From NCBI GenBank assembly GCA_038212305.1, contig JBBQUP010000039.1, forward strand, positions 1-28,310: 28,310 nt of DNA, in the 5' to 3' direction. The stretch is from JBBQUP01 sp038212305. GTDB taxonomy: Bacteria > Bacteroidota > Bacteroidia > Bacteroidales > Marinilabiliaceae. The position numbers and the translations under genes were made by a program. Below are positions 16,045 through 24,347 of this stretch, piece after piece. The notes beneath the pieces are model-generated. The model had not been told where the DNA came from. It saw only the letters and a list, made by a program, of their open reading frames with translations, and ran no database searches. Each line of letters begins with the position of its first letter. Within the stretch, counting starts at the first letter, position 1.

Positions 16045-17373
16045 ATGAAAATATCAGTTATTGGAACCGGATATGTTGGACTAGTTACAGGCACCTGCTT
16101 TGCCGATACAGGCATAAATGTAACTTGTGTTGATATTGATGAACAAAAAATATCTAACTTAAAAGATGGTATTATTCCCATTTATGAGCCAGGATTAGAG
16201 AGGATGGTTAACCTCAATTTCGAAAAAGGACGGTTGACTTTTACAACAAACTTAAAGGAGAGTCTTGATCAAACCGAAGTTGCGTTTATTGCTGTTGGTA
16301 CTCCTCCGGGAGAAGATGGTAGCGCAGATTTGAGATATGTATTAGATGTTGCCAGACAAATTGGAAAATACATGACCAATTATTTAGTTGTAGTGACTAA
16401 AAGTACAGTTCCCATTGGTACAGCCACAAAAGTTAAAGCAGCAGTAAAAGATGAACTAGAAAAAAGAGGATTAACCATTGATTTTGATGTAGCATCAAAT
16501 CCTGAATTTTTGAAAGAAGGGAATGCCATTGATGACTTTTTAAAACCCGACAGAATTGTTATTGGAACAGATTCTGAAAAAGCACAAAAAGTTTTAGAAC
16601 GACTCTATAAACCATTTCTTTTAAATGGACATCCGATCTTATTCATGGATATTCCATCTGCTGAATTAACCAAATATGCAGCCAACTCAATGCTTGCTAC
16701 CAAAATTAGCTTTATCAACGATATTGCCAATTTATGCGAGTTGGTGGGTGCTGATATAAATATGGTTCGCAAAGGAATTGGATCAGATTCGCGCATAGGA
16801 CACAAATTTATTTATGCAGGTGCTGGATATGGTGGTTCTTGCTTCCCTAAAGACGTAAAGGCTTTGGTGAAAACAGCTGAAAGTTACGGATATCCTTTAC
16901 GTTTACTCCAATCGGTCGAAGATGTTAACAACGACCAAAAGAAGATAATTCTTAATAAGGTTAAAACCTATTTTAAACAAAACTTAAAAGATAAAACACT
17001 AGCAGTTTGGGGGTTGTCATTTAAGCCTAACACTGACGACATGCGAGAAGCACCTGCATTAGTGATTATTCAGGGACTTTTAGATGCCGGAGCAAAAGTT
17101 AAAGCCTACGATCCTGTTGCTATGCCTGAAGCAAAGCATACTTTAGGTGATACTATTGAGTATGGCAATGATCCTTACGATGTTTTAATTGATGCCGATG
17201 CTTTAATTTTAATTACTGAATGGCCCGAATTTAGAGTTTTAAATTACAAAGTCATTGAAAAACTTCTTAAGAATAAAGCCATTTTTGATGGTCGAAACAT
17301 ATATGATCCGAATGAAATGACCGAAAATGGGTTTGACTATTTTGGCATCGGTCGATCGAATCAAAAAAAATAA
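16045..17373 (+). CDS. ugd: UDP-glucose 6-dehydrogenase
   Basis: A 442-residue enzyme that oxidises UDP-glucose to UDP-glucuronate using two NAD+. The N-terminal Rossmann fold has GTGYVGL at residues 7-13. The catalytic cysteine is in GAGYGGSCFPKD (Cys266), after the FINDIANLCE helix, and the C-terminal UDP-binding domain carries WGLSFKPNTDDMREAP. Length is normal. The product is the substrate of the decarboxylase encoded next, although a terminator lies between the two genes, so the genes may be transcribed separately or with partial read-through. Confidence 0.94.
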   Translation: MKISVIGTGYVGLVTGTCFADTGINVTCVDIDEQKISNLKDGIIPIYEPGLERMVNLNFEKGRLTFTTNLKESLDQTEVAFIAVGTPPGEDGSADLRYVLDVARQIGKYMTNYLVVVTKSTVPIGTATKVKAAVKDELEKRGLTIDFDVASNPEFLKEGNAIDDFLKPDRIVIGTDSEKAQKVLERLYKPFLLNGHPILFMDIPSAELTKYAANSMLATKISFINDIANLCELVGADINMVRKGIGSDSRIGHKFIYAGAGYGGSCFPKDVKALVKTAESYGYPLRLLQSVEDVNNDQKKIILNKVKTYFKQNLKDKTLAVWGLSFKPNTDDMREAPALVIIQGLLDAGAKVKAYDPVAMPEAKHTLGDTIEYGNDPYDVLIDADALILITEWPEFRVLNYKVIEKLLKNKAIFDGRNIYDPNEMTENGFDYFGIGRSNQKK

Positions 17374-17391
17374 TTTAAAATTATTGACTTT

Positions 17392-17436
17392 AAAGCCGAA
17401 AGATTATTATAATCGCTCGGGCTTTTTTAATTTTGC
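17392..17436 (+). terminator. Terminator after ugd
   Basis: AAAGCCGAAAGATTAT pairs, with small mismatches, with ATAATCGCTCGGGCTTT across a short loop, and a T-run follows. It lies about 20 bases after the ugd stop. Confidence 0.75.
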
Positions 17437-17521
17437 TGTTTAGTATTTATCTTGGAAAATCAGGTTATATTCAAACCCAATAACCGTTAGCTACCTGTTA
17501 ACCAAAAACAATTATTTTAAA

Positions 17522-18472
17522 ATGAAAAGAATTTTAGTTACCGGCGGAGCTGGATTTTTAGGATCTCATTTGTGTGAACGACTACTAAAAGAAGGTAATG
17601 ATGTTATTTGTTTAGACAATTATTTTACAGGTAGCAAGCAAAACATTGTACATTTATTAGATAGCCCATATTTCGAATTGATTAGGCACGATGTTACTCA
17701 TCCCTATTTTGCGGAAGTGGACGAAATATACAATTTGGCTTGTCCTGCAAGCCCTATTCACTATCAGTTCAACTCCATTAAAACGATAAAAACGTCGGTA
17801 ATGGGAGCGATAAACATGCTTGGTTTAGCCAAACGAATTAAAGCCAAAATATTACAAGCCTCAACCAGCGAAGTTTATGGCGATCCATTAATTCATCCTC
17901 AACCCGAAGCATATTGGGGAAATGTTAATCCAATAGGTATTCGATCATGTTATGATGAAGGGAAACGATGCGCAGAGAGTTTGTTTATTAATTATCATCG
18001 ACAAAACAATGTAGCAATAAAAATAATTCGAATATTCAACACCTACGGACCGCGCATGAATCAAAATGACGGACGAGTTGTGTCTAATTTTATTGTTCAA
18101 GCACTTAAAGGCAATGACATTACCATATTTGGTGATGGAACTCAAACACGAAGCTTTCAGTATGTTGACGATTTAATTGAAGGTATGATTCGAATGATGG
18201 CAACGTCTAGCGATATTACAGGTCCAATTAATCTTGGGAATCCAAATGAATTCACCATGCTTGAACTTGCGAGTCAAATCATAGACCTCACGCAAAGCAA
18301 ATCGAAAATTGTATTTTCACCACTTCCTACCGATGATCCAACACAACGCAAACCAGATAATTCGTTGGCTAAAGAAGCACTTAACAATTGGGAACCCAAA
18401 GTTCAATTGCGTGAAGGACTTGTTAAAACAATCGAATATTTTGACGGTCAATTAAAATCGCAAATAAAATAA
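17522..18472 (+). CDS. uxs: UDP-glucuronate decarboxylase (UDP-xylose synthase)
   Basis: A 316-residue extended short-chain dehydrogenase. The NAD-binding GGAGFLGSHL is at residues 8-17. The catalytic Tyr144 and Lys148 are in the RSCYDEGKR motif, which is characteristic of UDP-xylose synthases rather than of epimerases or dehydratases. The YNLACPASP and STSEVYGDP segments also match. It converts UDP-glucuronate to UDP-xylose with internal NAD+ recycling and probably acts in the cytosol. No membrane anchor is present. UDP-xylose would feed glycan or cell-surface polysaccharide synthesis; no glycosyltransferases are in this window. Confidence 0.92.
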   Translation: MKRILVTGGAGFLGSHLCERLLKEGNDVICLDNYFTGSKQNIVHLLDSPYFELIRHDVTHPYFAEVDEIYNLACPASPIHYQFNSIKTIKTSVMGAINMLGLAKRIKAKILQASTSEVYGDPLIHPQPEAYWGNVNPIGIRSCYDEGKRCAESLFINYHRQNNVAIKIIRIFNTYGPRMNQNDGRVVSNFIVQALKGNDITIFGDGTQTRSFQYVDDLIEGMIRMMATSSDITGPINLGNPNEFTMLELASQIIDLTQSKSKIVFSPLPTDDPTQRKPDNSLAKEALNNWEPKVQLREGLVKTIEYFDGQLKSQIK

Positions 18473-18498
18473 CATTACACATAAAAAATTTATTCAAA

Positions 18499-20247
18499 AT
18501 GAGCAATCAAGACACGCTTAACCAAGTCACTTCCAAAGCTCAAACGTGGTTAAACGGCAATTACGATTCCCAAACAAAAACCGAAGTTCAAAAACTTCTT
18601 GAGAATGCGGATAAAAGCTCGTTAATCGATGCATTTTATCGCGATTTAGAATTTGGGACTGGTGGTTTACGCGGCATCATGGGTGCAGGTAGCAATCGAA
18701 TGAATATTTATACCGTTGGTGCAGCAACACAAGGTTTAGCTAACTATCTAAAAAAAGAGTTTTCTTCCACACCACAAATAAGCGCGGTAATTGGTTATGA
18801 CTGCCGAAACAACAGCCGTTTATTTGCTCAAACTGTTGCCAACATTTTTTCAGCCAATGGCATAAAAGCTTATCTTTTCGAAGATTTACGGCCAACACCT
18901 GAAATATCTTTTGCTATTCGACAGTTAAATTGTCAAAGCGGCGTTATCATAACAGCTTCGCACAATCCTAAAGAATACAATGGATATAAAGCATATTGGA
19001 ACGATGGAGGTCAACTGATAGCACCTCATGACGAGAATGTTATTACAGAGGTTAACAACATTAAATCAATTGATGATATTCGCTTTGATGGAAATAAAGA
19101 TTTAATAGAAATCTTAGGAGAAGAGATGGATAATCGTTTTCTTAATGTTATCAAAGCCAATTCATTAGCTCCCGAGGTTATCAAACGTCATAGCGATTTA
19201 AAAATAATCTACACCCCTATTCATGGTACTGGAGTTAAAATTATCCCAGATGCATTGCGCTTAGTTGGATTCAACAACATTATTGCAATTCCAGAACAAA
19301 ATGTTGTTGATGGCAACTTTCCAACGGTTAAATCACCTAATCCTGAAGAACCTGCTGCCATGGACATGGCATTAAAAAAGGCTGCTGTAGTGGATGCTGA
19401 CATTGTTATGGCTTCGGATCCTGATGCTGACAGACTAGGTATTGCCATAAAAGATAACACTGGTAAATTTATTTTGGTTAATGGTAACCAAACAGCAGTT
19501 ATTCTTACCTGGTACATGATTAAAAAATGGAAAGAAACTGGTAAAATCAAAGGCAATGAGTTTATAGTAAAAACCATTGTTACCTCAGAAATCCTCAAAG
19601 ACATTGCCATTAAAAACAACATTGCCTATTACGATGTTTATACAGGTTTTAAATGGATTGCAGGCATTATTCGTGAATTGGAAGGAAAACAAAAATACAT
19701 TTGCGGTGGTGAAGAGAGTTATGGCTTTTTACCAGGTGATTATGTTAGAGATAAAGATGCTGTTGGATCCATTACCATGATGGCTGAAATTGCTGCTTGG
19801 GCAAAAGACAATGGTAAGTCGGTTTACGAATTAATGCAAGAGATTTATATTGAATATGGCTTTTCGAAAGAGCGAATGGTTTACATTGTTCGTAAAGGAA
19901 AAGAAGGGGCTGAAGAGATTATTCAACTCATGAAGAAATATCGTGAAAACCCACCATCGGTATTAGGAGGCTCGAAACTTGCCTTGGTTAAAGATTATCT
20001 CTCGTTAAAAGCAAATCATATTTTAAAAGGCACTTCTGAGTCAATTAATCTTCCTATCACTTCCGATGTATTGCAATTTTTCACCGAAGATGGTTCCAAA
20101 ATCTCTGTTCGACCTTCAGGAACCGAACCTAAAATTAAGTTTTATTTTGAGGTAAAATATCCAGTATCGGACAAAAAGGAATGGGATAATGCAAATGCTC
20201 AAGCTGATAAAAAAATTGAACTAATGTTGAAGGATTTGGGAATCTAA
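18499..20247 (+). CDS. Phosphoglucomutase/phosphomannomutase family enzyme
   Basis: A 582-residue alpha-D-phosphohexomutase of the long PgcA/PMM2-like bacterial group. All four functional sites are present: the phosphoserine loop TASHNP with Ser154, the metal site DPDADR with Asp307, Asp309 and Asp311, the sugar loop GGEESYGFLPGD, and the phosphate-binding loop RPSGTEPK starting at about Arg538. It probably interconverts glucose 6-phosphate and glucose 1-phosphate, the first step toward UDP-glucose. With ugd and uxs on the same strand, it supplies precursor for UDP-xylose. The 26-base gap to uxs suggests one transcript. A substrate other than glucose cannot be excluded. Confidence 0.9.
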   Translation: MSNQDTLNQVTSKAQTWLNGNYDSQTKTEVQKLLENADKSSLIDAFYRDLEFGTGGLRGIMGAGSNRMNIYTVGAATQGLANYLKKEFSSTPQISAVIGYDCRNNSRLFAQTVANIFSANGIKAYLFEDLRPTPEISFAIRQLNCQSGVIITASHNPKEYNGYKAYWNDGGQLIAPHDENVITEVNNIKSIDDIRFDGNKDLIEILGEEMDNRFLNVIKANSLAPEVIKRHSDLKIIYTPIHGTGVKIIPDALRLVGFNNIIAIPEQNVVDGNFPTVKSPNPEEPAAMDMALKKAAVVDADIVMASDPDADRLGIAIKDNTGKFILVNGNQTAVILTWYMIKKWKETGKIKGNEFIVKTIVTSEILKDIAIKNNIAYYDVYTGFKWIAGIIRELEGKQKYICGGEESYGFLPGDYVRDKDAVGSITMMAEIAAWAKDNGKSVYELMQEIYIEYGFSKERMVYIVRKGKEGAEEIIQLMKKYRENPPSVLGGSKLALVKDYLSLKANHILKGTSESINLPITSDVLQFFTEDGSKISVRPSGTEPKIKFYFEVKYPVSDKKEWDNANAQADKKIELMLKDLGI

Positions 20248-20376
20248 TTCCAACGTTTTCATATGTTTAAAAATTAGTATCAAGACATATGATTTGAGAT
20301 TAAGATTTGAGATTAAGATTAAGCCGTGAATAATAGAATGGTAAGTCTTAAATCTTGATACTCGCATCTTGATACT

Positions 20377-20410
20377 AAAAAAAGTCTCTGCATTGTAAGG
20401 ACTTTTTGGT
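20377..20410 (+). terminator. Possible terminator downstream of the phosphohexomutase gene
   Basis: AAAAAGTC (20379-20386) pairs with GACTTTTT (20400-20407) around a 13-base loop. The stem is AT-rich and the T-run is part of the stem, so it is weaker than the other terminators here. Confidence 0.4.
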
Positions 20411-20547
20411 TCTATGTTGATATAAGTGGGTGGGTTTTTTCCCAAAGACCATTTGATTATTTACCATGTATGTCAAGTGGTAGATATTTAAGCAATTAAT
20501 CCTACGCTGACACATTGAAAAATAGTTAGAATAAAGATTGAAAAATA

Positions 20548-20758
20548 GCCACGAATCGAAGATCGACGGAGTCAATGCACGAATAAAATTATTCGTGCAT
20601 TGACTGCTTGCAGTCAGATTCGAGGATATTAAACTATCCGTACATAAATTGCTAACTATTCTTTTGTGCACATCCATACAAAATCCAGAAAATTGGTAGT
20701 TATTTTTCGATGTAATTTCTTATTCGTGAATTGACTCCGTAAATCTTCGATTCGTGGC
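20548..20758. repeat. MITE/REP-like element with 38-bp inverted ends and an inner third copy
   Basis: The left end (20548-20585) and the reverse complement of the right end (20721-20758) match at 35 of 38 positions, both beginning GCCACGAATCGAAGAT. Inside, GTCAATGCACGAATA (20571-20585) is followed after four bases by its perfect 15-base complement (20590-20604), a partial third copy in inverted orientation. A further small perfect hairpin, TGACTG-CTTG-CAGTCA, lies at 20601-20616. An outer pair, AATAGTTAG near 20521 and CTAACTATT near 20652, adds more structure. No transposase is encoded. Intergenic placement between convergent genes fits a non-autonomous mobile repeat. Confidence 0.75.
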
Positions 20759-20811
20759 CTTTATTTACCAATGAATTTTACCCTCTAGAAACGTTATAGA
20801 GCCGACTTTTT

Positions 20812-22227
20812 TTATTCCTTAAAAACGCTCTTTGGGAAATTAATCACAAAAACTTTTTGTGTTGCTCGAGTAATGGCTGTATATAGCCATCGTAAATAAT
20901 CCAAATCACGCAATTCGGGCTTAATAAAGCCTTCGTCAATAAAAACGGTACTCCACTGCCCTCCTTGCGATTTATGACAGGTTACTGCATATGCAAACTT
21001 CACAATTAAAGCATTTAGATATGGATTTTTTCGAATTTCCTCATACTGCTTTCTTTTATTCGTAATATGAGCATAATCCTCCAAAACCTGAGCATAAAAA
21101 CTCTCGTACTGCGCCTTAGTAAAACCGGGAAATTCGGTATCAATAACATCTAAAATTACTTTCACATCAATCTCCAAATCATTATAATCCGACAATCGTA
21201 TAATTAGATTTATAAAATTCAGTCCATACAACGATTCATACTTTCCAATCTTAACAACCTCTACAATATCACCGTTGGCAATAAAATCCAATTCTTCAAT
21301 ATTATCAGCATAAAAGTAGTTATTTTTAATTACCATTAACCGATCACCCTTGGCCAAAGCCTCTTCGCGCATGAGTATCGATTGACGAACTGCTTTGTTA
21401 TATTGCCAGGCACGCTTATTCGATCGACATAAAATTATGGTCTGATCAATTCCTTCATGATCGTAGCTTGAGGTGATTTCATCGAGCAAGGTTTCACTTG
21501 TAATATCAAAAAAATCGGTACTACATGGTTTTAAATAACTACTATATATTTGACCTTCGGCATGCTGGTCAATTAATTTTCTTAACACAGTAGCATTATT
21601 CAAAATTCCACTATCCAACTCCTGACGAACAACGTCTGTTAATACAAACTCCTTAACGTTCCATCCAAATTGTTGCAAAACGTCTCTATCAAGAGCAGGG
21701 CTATAGGTATTTCCAACTGGTGGAAGCTGAGCAGTATCGCCAGCAATAACTAACTTGCAATTACTTCCTTGAGAAACAAACTGAAACATATCCTCAAGTA
21801 AACGGCCTGTTCCAAAAATAGATCCTTCGTAATCTTGATTTCCAATTAACGAAGCTTCATCAACAATAAACATAGTGTCCTTGCAACGATTCCAATTTAA
21901 ATCAAAATGTCCGCCTCCAGATCGCTGCCGATAAATTGTTTTATGAATCGTAAGAGCTGGATAATTTGATATGGTGGATAAAACTTTGGCCGATCGACCA
22001 GTTGGAGTCATTAAAACCACATTTATTTCTAAACTTTTTAATACATTTACAAGCACGCTCACTATAGAGGTTTTTCCTGTTCCGGCATAACCTTTTACCA
22101 AAAGTAACTCATCATTTTGATGCGATACAATAAATTCGCCAATCCCACGGATTAAAACAGCTTGTGAAGCAGTTGGTGTTTGGTTAAAATTAGTTAAAAT
22201 GAGCTGTTCTAAATGAATATTTAGCAT
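20812..22227 (-). CDS. Superfamily 1 DNA helicase, RecD/Dda-like
   Basis: A 471-residue ATP-dependent helicase. Motif I GYAGTGKTS is at residues 46-54, motif II VDEASL and motif III GDTAQLPPVG follow, and the C-terminal half carries the UvrD_C_2-type VTCHKSQGGQW and YTAITRA motifs (V and VI). The length is close to phage T4 Dda and the short RecD2/Pif1-like helicases, which move 5' to 3' on single strands. It lacks the extra N-terminal domain of full RecD2. Its role may be in replication restart or recombination; no RecB/RecC-like partner is nearby. Transcribed on its own, divergent from the next gene. Confidence 0.85.
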   Translation of the reverse strand: MLNIHLEQLILTNFNQTPTASQAVLIRGIGEFIVSHQNDELLLVKGYAGTGKTSIVSVLVNVLKSLEINVVLMTPTGRSAKVLSTISNYPALTIHKTIYRQRSGGGHFDLNWNRCKDTMFIVDEASLIGNQDYEGSIFGTGRLLEDMFQFVSQGSNCKLVIAGDTAQLPPVGNTYSPALDRDVLQQFGWNVKEFVLTDVVRQELDSGILNNATVLRKLIDQHAEGQIYSSYLKPCSTDFFDITSETLLDEITSSYDHEGIDQTIILCRSNKRAWQYNKAVRQSILMREEALAKGDRLMVIKNNYFYADNIEELDFIANGDIVEVVKIGKYESLYGLNFINLIIRLSDYNDLEIDVKVILDVIDTEFPGFTKAQYESFYAQVLEDYAHITNKRKQYEEIRKNPYLNALIVKFAYAVTCHKSQGGQWSTVFIDEGFIKPELRDLDYLRWLYTAITRATQKVFVINFPKSVFKE

Positions 22228-22275
22228 TTTTGTTATATTCTATTTTAATAAAAAGTGTCGATTTGAATTTTTTTA

Positions 22276-22283
22276 TAAATTTG
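22276..22283 (+). promoter_or_regulatory. -7 box before the membrane-anchored unknown
   Basis: TAAATTTG is an exact TAnnTTTG match ending 35 bases before the ATG at 22319. Its last base is the first base of the GTG that would otherwise extend the reading frame, which argues against that GTG as a start. Confidence 0.4.
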
Positions 22284-22318
22284 TGCAATCTTTGAAACAA
22301 TACAAAATCAAAAAAATA

Positions 22319-22948
22319 ATGAAAACAGCTCTCCAAATTGTTCTATCCATCGCCGTCCTACTATTAGGATTTTTCATCTGGGAAAGTATTCAAAAACCCA
22401 TTAGATTCCAAAAAGAATATGATTTTAGAAAAGGAAAAGTCGTTGACAGACTAATTCAAATTCGCGATGCGCAAATAGCTTACAAAACGGTTAACAATCA
22501 ATACACTGCAAGTTTCGACACATTGATTGATTTTATTAAAAATGGTGAACTCCCTTTAGTGAAAATGGAAGGTGCATTAACCGATAGCATGATTGCTGCA
22601 GGAATTAATGAAACTAAAGCATTAGCCTTAGGATATATTAAACGCGATACCATTAAAATTAGTGTAATGGATTCATTGGCAAGAAATAAATATATTCCCG
22701 ATTCAATTTGCTTTATTCCTCTAACAAATGGGAAAAAATTTGAGTTAGGACATAATGTAATAACAACTGCATCAGGCGTTAAAGTGCAAGTATTCGAAGC
22801 TAAAGTTCCAAACGAAATCTTTTTAAATGGAATGGGAAAGCAAGATATTATCAACCTTAACCAAATTGCAAAAAAACTTGAAAGATACCCGGGCTTAAAA
22901 GTTGGTTCACTCGAAGAAGCAAATAATAACGCAGGTAACTGGGAGTAA
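22319..22948 (+). CDS. Conserved membrane-anchored protein of unknown function
   Basis: A 209-residue protein with a single N-terminal membrane helix (about residues 4-23) and a soluble, presumably periplasmic, remainder. After the helix comes a charged segment and IQIRDAQIAYKTVNNQYT, which resembles the region after the helix in pseudopilin-like proteins, then a FDTLIDFIKNG segment. No catalytic motif is visible. I recognise this as a type conserved in Bacteroidota but know no function. The start at 22319 is chosen because the upstream GTG falls in a promoter box. Five bases separate it from the DUF3822 gene, and rsmD follows, so all three are likely one operon. Confidence 0.7.
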   Translation: MKTALQIVLSIAVLLLGFFIWESIQKPIRFQKEYDFRKGKVVDRLIQIRDAQIAYKTVNNQYTASFDTLIDFIKNGELPLVKMEGALTDSMIAAGINETKALALGYIKRDTIKISVMDSLARNKYIPDSICFIPLTNGKKFELGHNVITTASGVKVQVFEAKVPNEIFLNGMGKQDIINLNQIAKKLERYPGLKVGSLEEANNNAGNWE

Positions 22949-22953
22949 ACTTA

Positions 22954-23811
22954 ATGATAATTGAAAAAATATCGTTGACAGACGAAACATTTGATAAATT
23001 TCTTTCAGAATCATACTATCTATCCATCCAGATTCGTCTGGATGGATTTTCTTTTTGTGTATTCGACCCAATTATCAATACATTTATCGCATTTAAGGAA
23101 TTAATAATTAGTAATTCTATAGCTATTGCTCAACAACTAGAAGAGATAGCAGCCAATGAATCCATCTTGGGATTAAAATACAAGAAAACTTTCATAATTG
23201 TGGGTAATCAATATTCGACATTGGTTCCATCCGCATTATTTAAAGACGAGAAAAAAGATGAACTTCTTTGGTTAGCTTGTCGCAACACTTCAAATTCCAC
23301 TTATAAAGTTCTATCGAATAAGCTTAAAATGGCCGATGCTGTTAATGTTTTTGCCATTAACACAGAACTCTATTCAAATGTTAAACAACTATTTGAATCG
23401 CCAATAATACTCCATTTCTCCACTCCTTTCATCGAAGAAAGTTTAGTTACAGATCAGATCAATGAATTAAATTCAGTAGTGCATCTACACATCTCATCCA
23501 ATGAGTTTTGGATTGTTGTAACATCGGCTCGAGAACTAATCTTAGCGAATAGATTTTCTTTCTCTTCTAATCAGGACTTACTATACTATATTTTATATAT
23601 TTTCGAACAATTAAAGCTAAGCGCCTCGCAAACTGCTGTTTTTGCAAACGGTAATGTGAATAAAAGCAGCTCAGAATTCCTTTTTCTTAAACCATTTATT
23701 AAACAATTAACGGTACAGGAAACTAACCGCAACTTTCAATTAAGCTCAAAACTAAAAAATATGCAATTGAACCAATTTAGCGGTTTATTTAATTCCATAC
23801 TATGCGAATAA
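22954..23811 (+). CDS. DUF3822 family protein
   Basis: A 285-residue soluble protein. The opening (ISLTDETFDKFLSESYYLSIQI, followed by a DGFSF segment) and overall length match the Bacteroidota-restricted DUF3822 family. The fold is expected to resemble the actin/ribonuclease-H-like ATPase group (PilM-like), but no ATP-binding motif is clear by eye. It overlaps the start of rsmD by 10 bases, the usual arrangement for this family. The adjoining membrane protein with a pseudopilin-like N-terminus makes a PilM-like envelope role conceivable, though this is speculation. Confidence 0.8.
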   Translation: MIIEKISLTDETFDKFLSESYYLSIQIRLDGFSFCVFDPIINTFIAFKELIISNSIAIAQQLEEIAANESILGLKYKKTFIIVGNQYSTLVPSALFKDEKKDELLWLACRNTSNSTYKVLSNKLKMADAVNVFAINTELYSNVKQLFESPIILHFSTPFIEESLVTDQINELNSVVHLHISSNEFWIVVTSARELILANRFSFSSNQDLLYYILYIFEQLKLSASQTAVFANGNVNKSSSEFLFLKPFIKQLTVQETNRNFQLSSKLKNMQLNQFSGLFNSILCE

Positions 23812-24335
23812 TTAGCGGAACACATAAAGGTCGGAGGTTTTTGCCCCCATCTACTTTTAAAGCTCGACCAACAACCGATTTGGCAAAAGAAGCTTTATTT
23901 AATGTTCTAATAAACAGGTTGGATTTGGATACATTAAAGGTACTTGATTTGTTCTCAGGCACAGGCAGTATATCCTATGAATTCGCTTCGCGCGGATGTG
24001 AATCAATTACATCTGTTGAAATGAATTATTCACATTGGCAGTTCATAAAAAAAACATCCCAAGAATTTGGTTTCGACCAAGCTATTATTCCTTTAAAAGC
24101 CGATGTTTTTAAATTTATTAAAACTACCGGAGGTATTTATGATTTAATATTTGCTGATCCTCCTTTTGATTTAATTAATTTCGAAACCATACCCGACTTG
24201 ATTTTCGAAAAATCGTGCTTAGCAGCTGATGGGTTGCTCATTATTGAACACTCCGATCGAATTTCTTTCGCCAATCACCCTCACTTCAAGGAATTACGCG
24301 AATATGGAAAAGTGAATTTTTCTTTTTTTAGATAA
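23802..24335 (+). CDS. rsmD: 16S rRNA (guanine966-N2)-methyltransferase
   Basis: A 177-residue SAM-dependent methyltransferase that modifies G966 of 16S rRNA. It opens with MRIISGTHKGRRF and RPTTDLAKEALFNVL, both typical of RsmD. The SAM-binding loop is LDLFSGTGSIS (about residues 47-57) and the catalytic motif IV is DPPF with Asp119. Its ATG lies within the last codons of the DUF3822 gene, so translation is coupled. Convergent with the ABC transporter gene, only 12 bases apart. Confidence 0.92.
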   Translation: MRIISGTHKGRRFLPPSTFKARPTTDLAKEALFNVLINRLDLDTLKVLDLFSGTGSISYEFASRGCESITSVEMNYSHWQFIKKTSQEFGFDQAIIPLKADVFKFIKTTGGIYDLIFADPPFDLINFETIPDLIFEKSCLAADGLLIIEHSDRISFANHPHFKELREYGKVNFSFFR

Positions 24336-24347
24336 TAAAAACGCAAA

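Larger units (their letters stand above)
20248..20811. other. Repeat-rich spacer between convergent pgm and helicase genes
   Basis: About 560 bases without a credible gene. It contains a 13-base tandem repeat (GATTTGAGATTAA twice at 20291-20316), two direct copies of ATCTTGATACT (20352-20362 and 20366-20376) that are complementary to AGTATCAAGA at 20277-20286, a possible terminator, and the inverted-repeat element at 20548-20758. Short frames in this region follow the repeats and do not look like proteins. Confidence 0.7.

Noticed and set aside
19221..19622. Minus-strand frame of 133 codons inside the phosphohexomutase gene
   Set aside because: Antisense shadow of conserved catalytic regions of the mutase.
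20277..20376. CRISPR array
   Set aside because: Only two adjacent 13-base and two 11-base copies, with no regular spacers and no cas genes.
20375..20677. Minus-strand frame of about 100 codons in the spacer
   Set aside because: It runs through the inverted repeats and a terminator-like hairpin and shows no protein-like pattern.
22283..22318. GTG start for the membrane-anchored unknown
   Set aside because: The GTG begins in the last base of a TAAATTTG -7 box, so it would lie at or before the transcription start.
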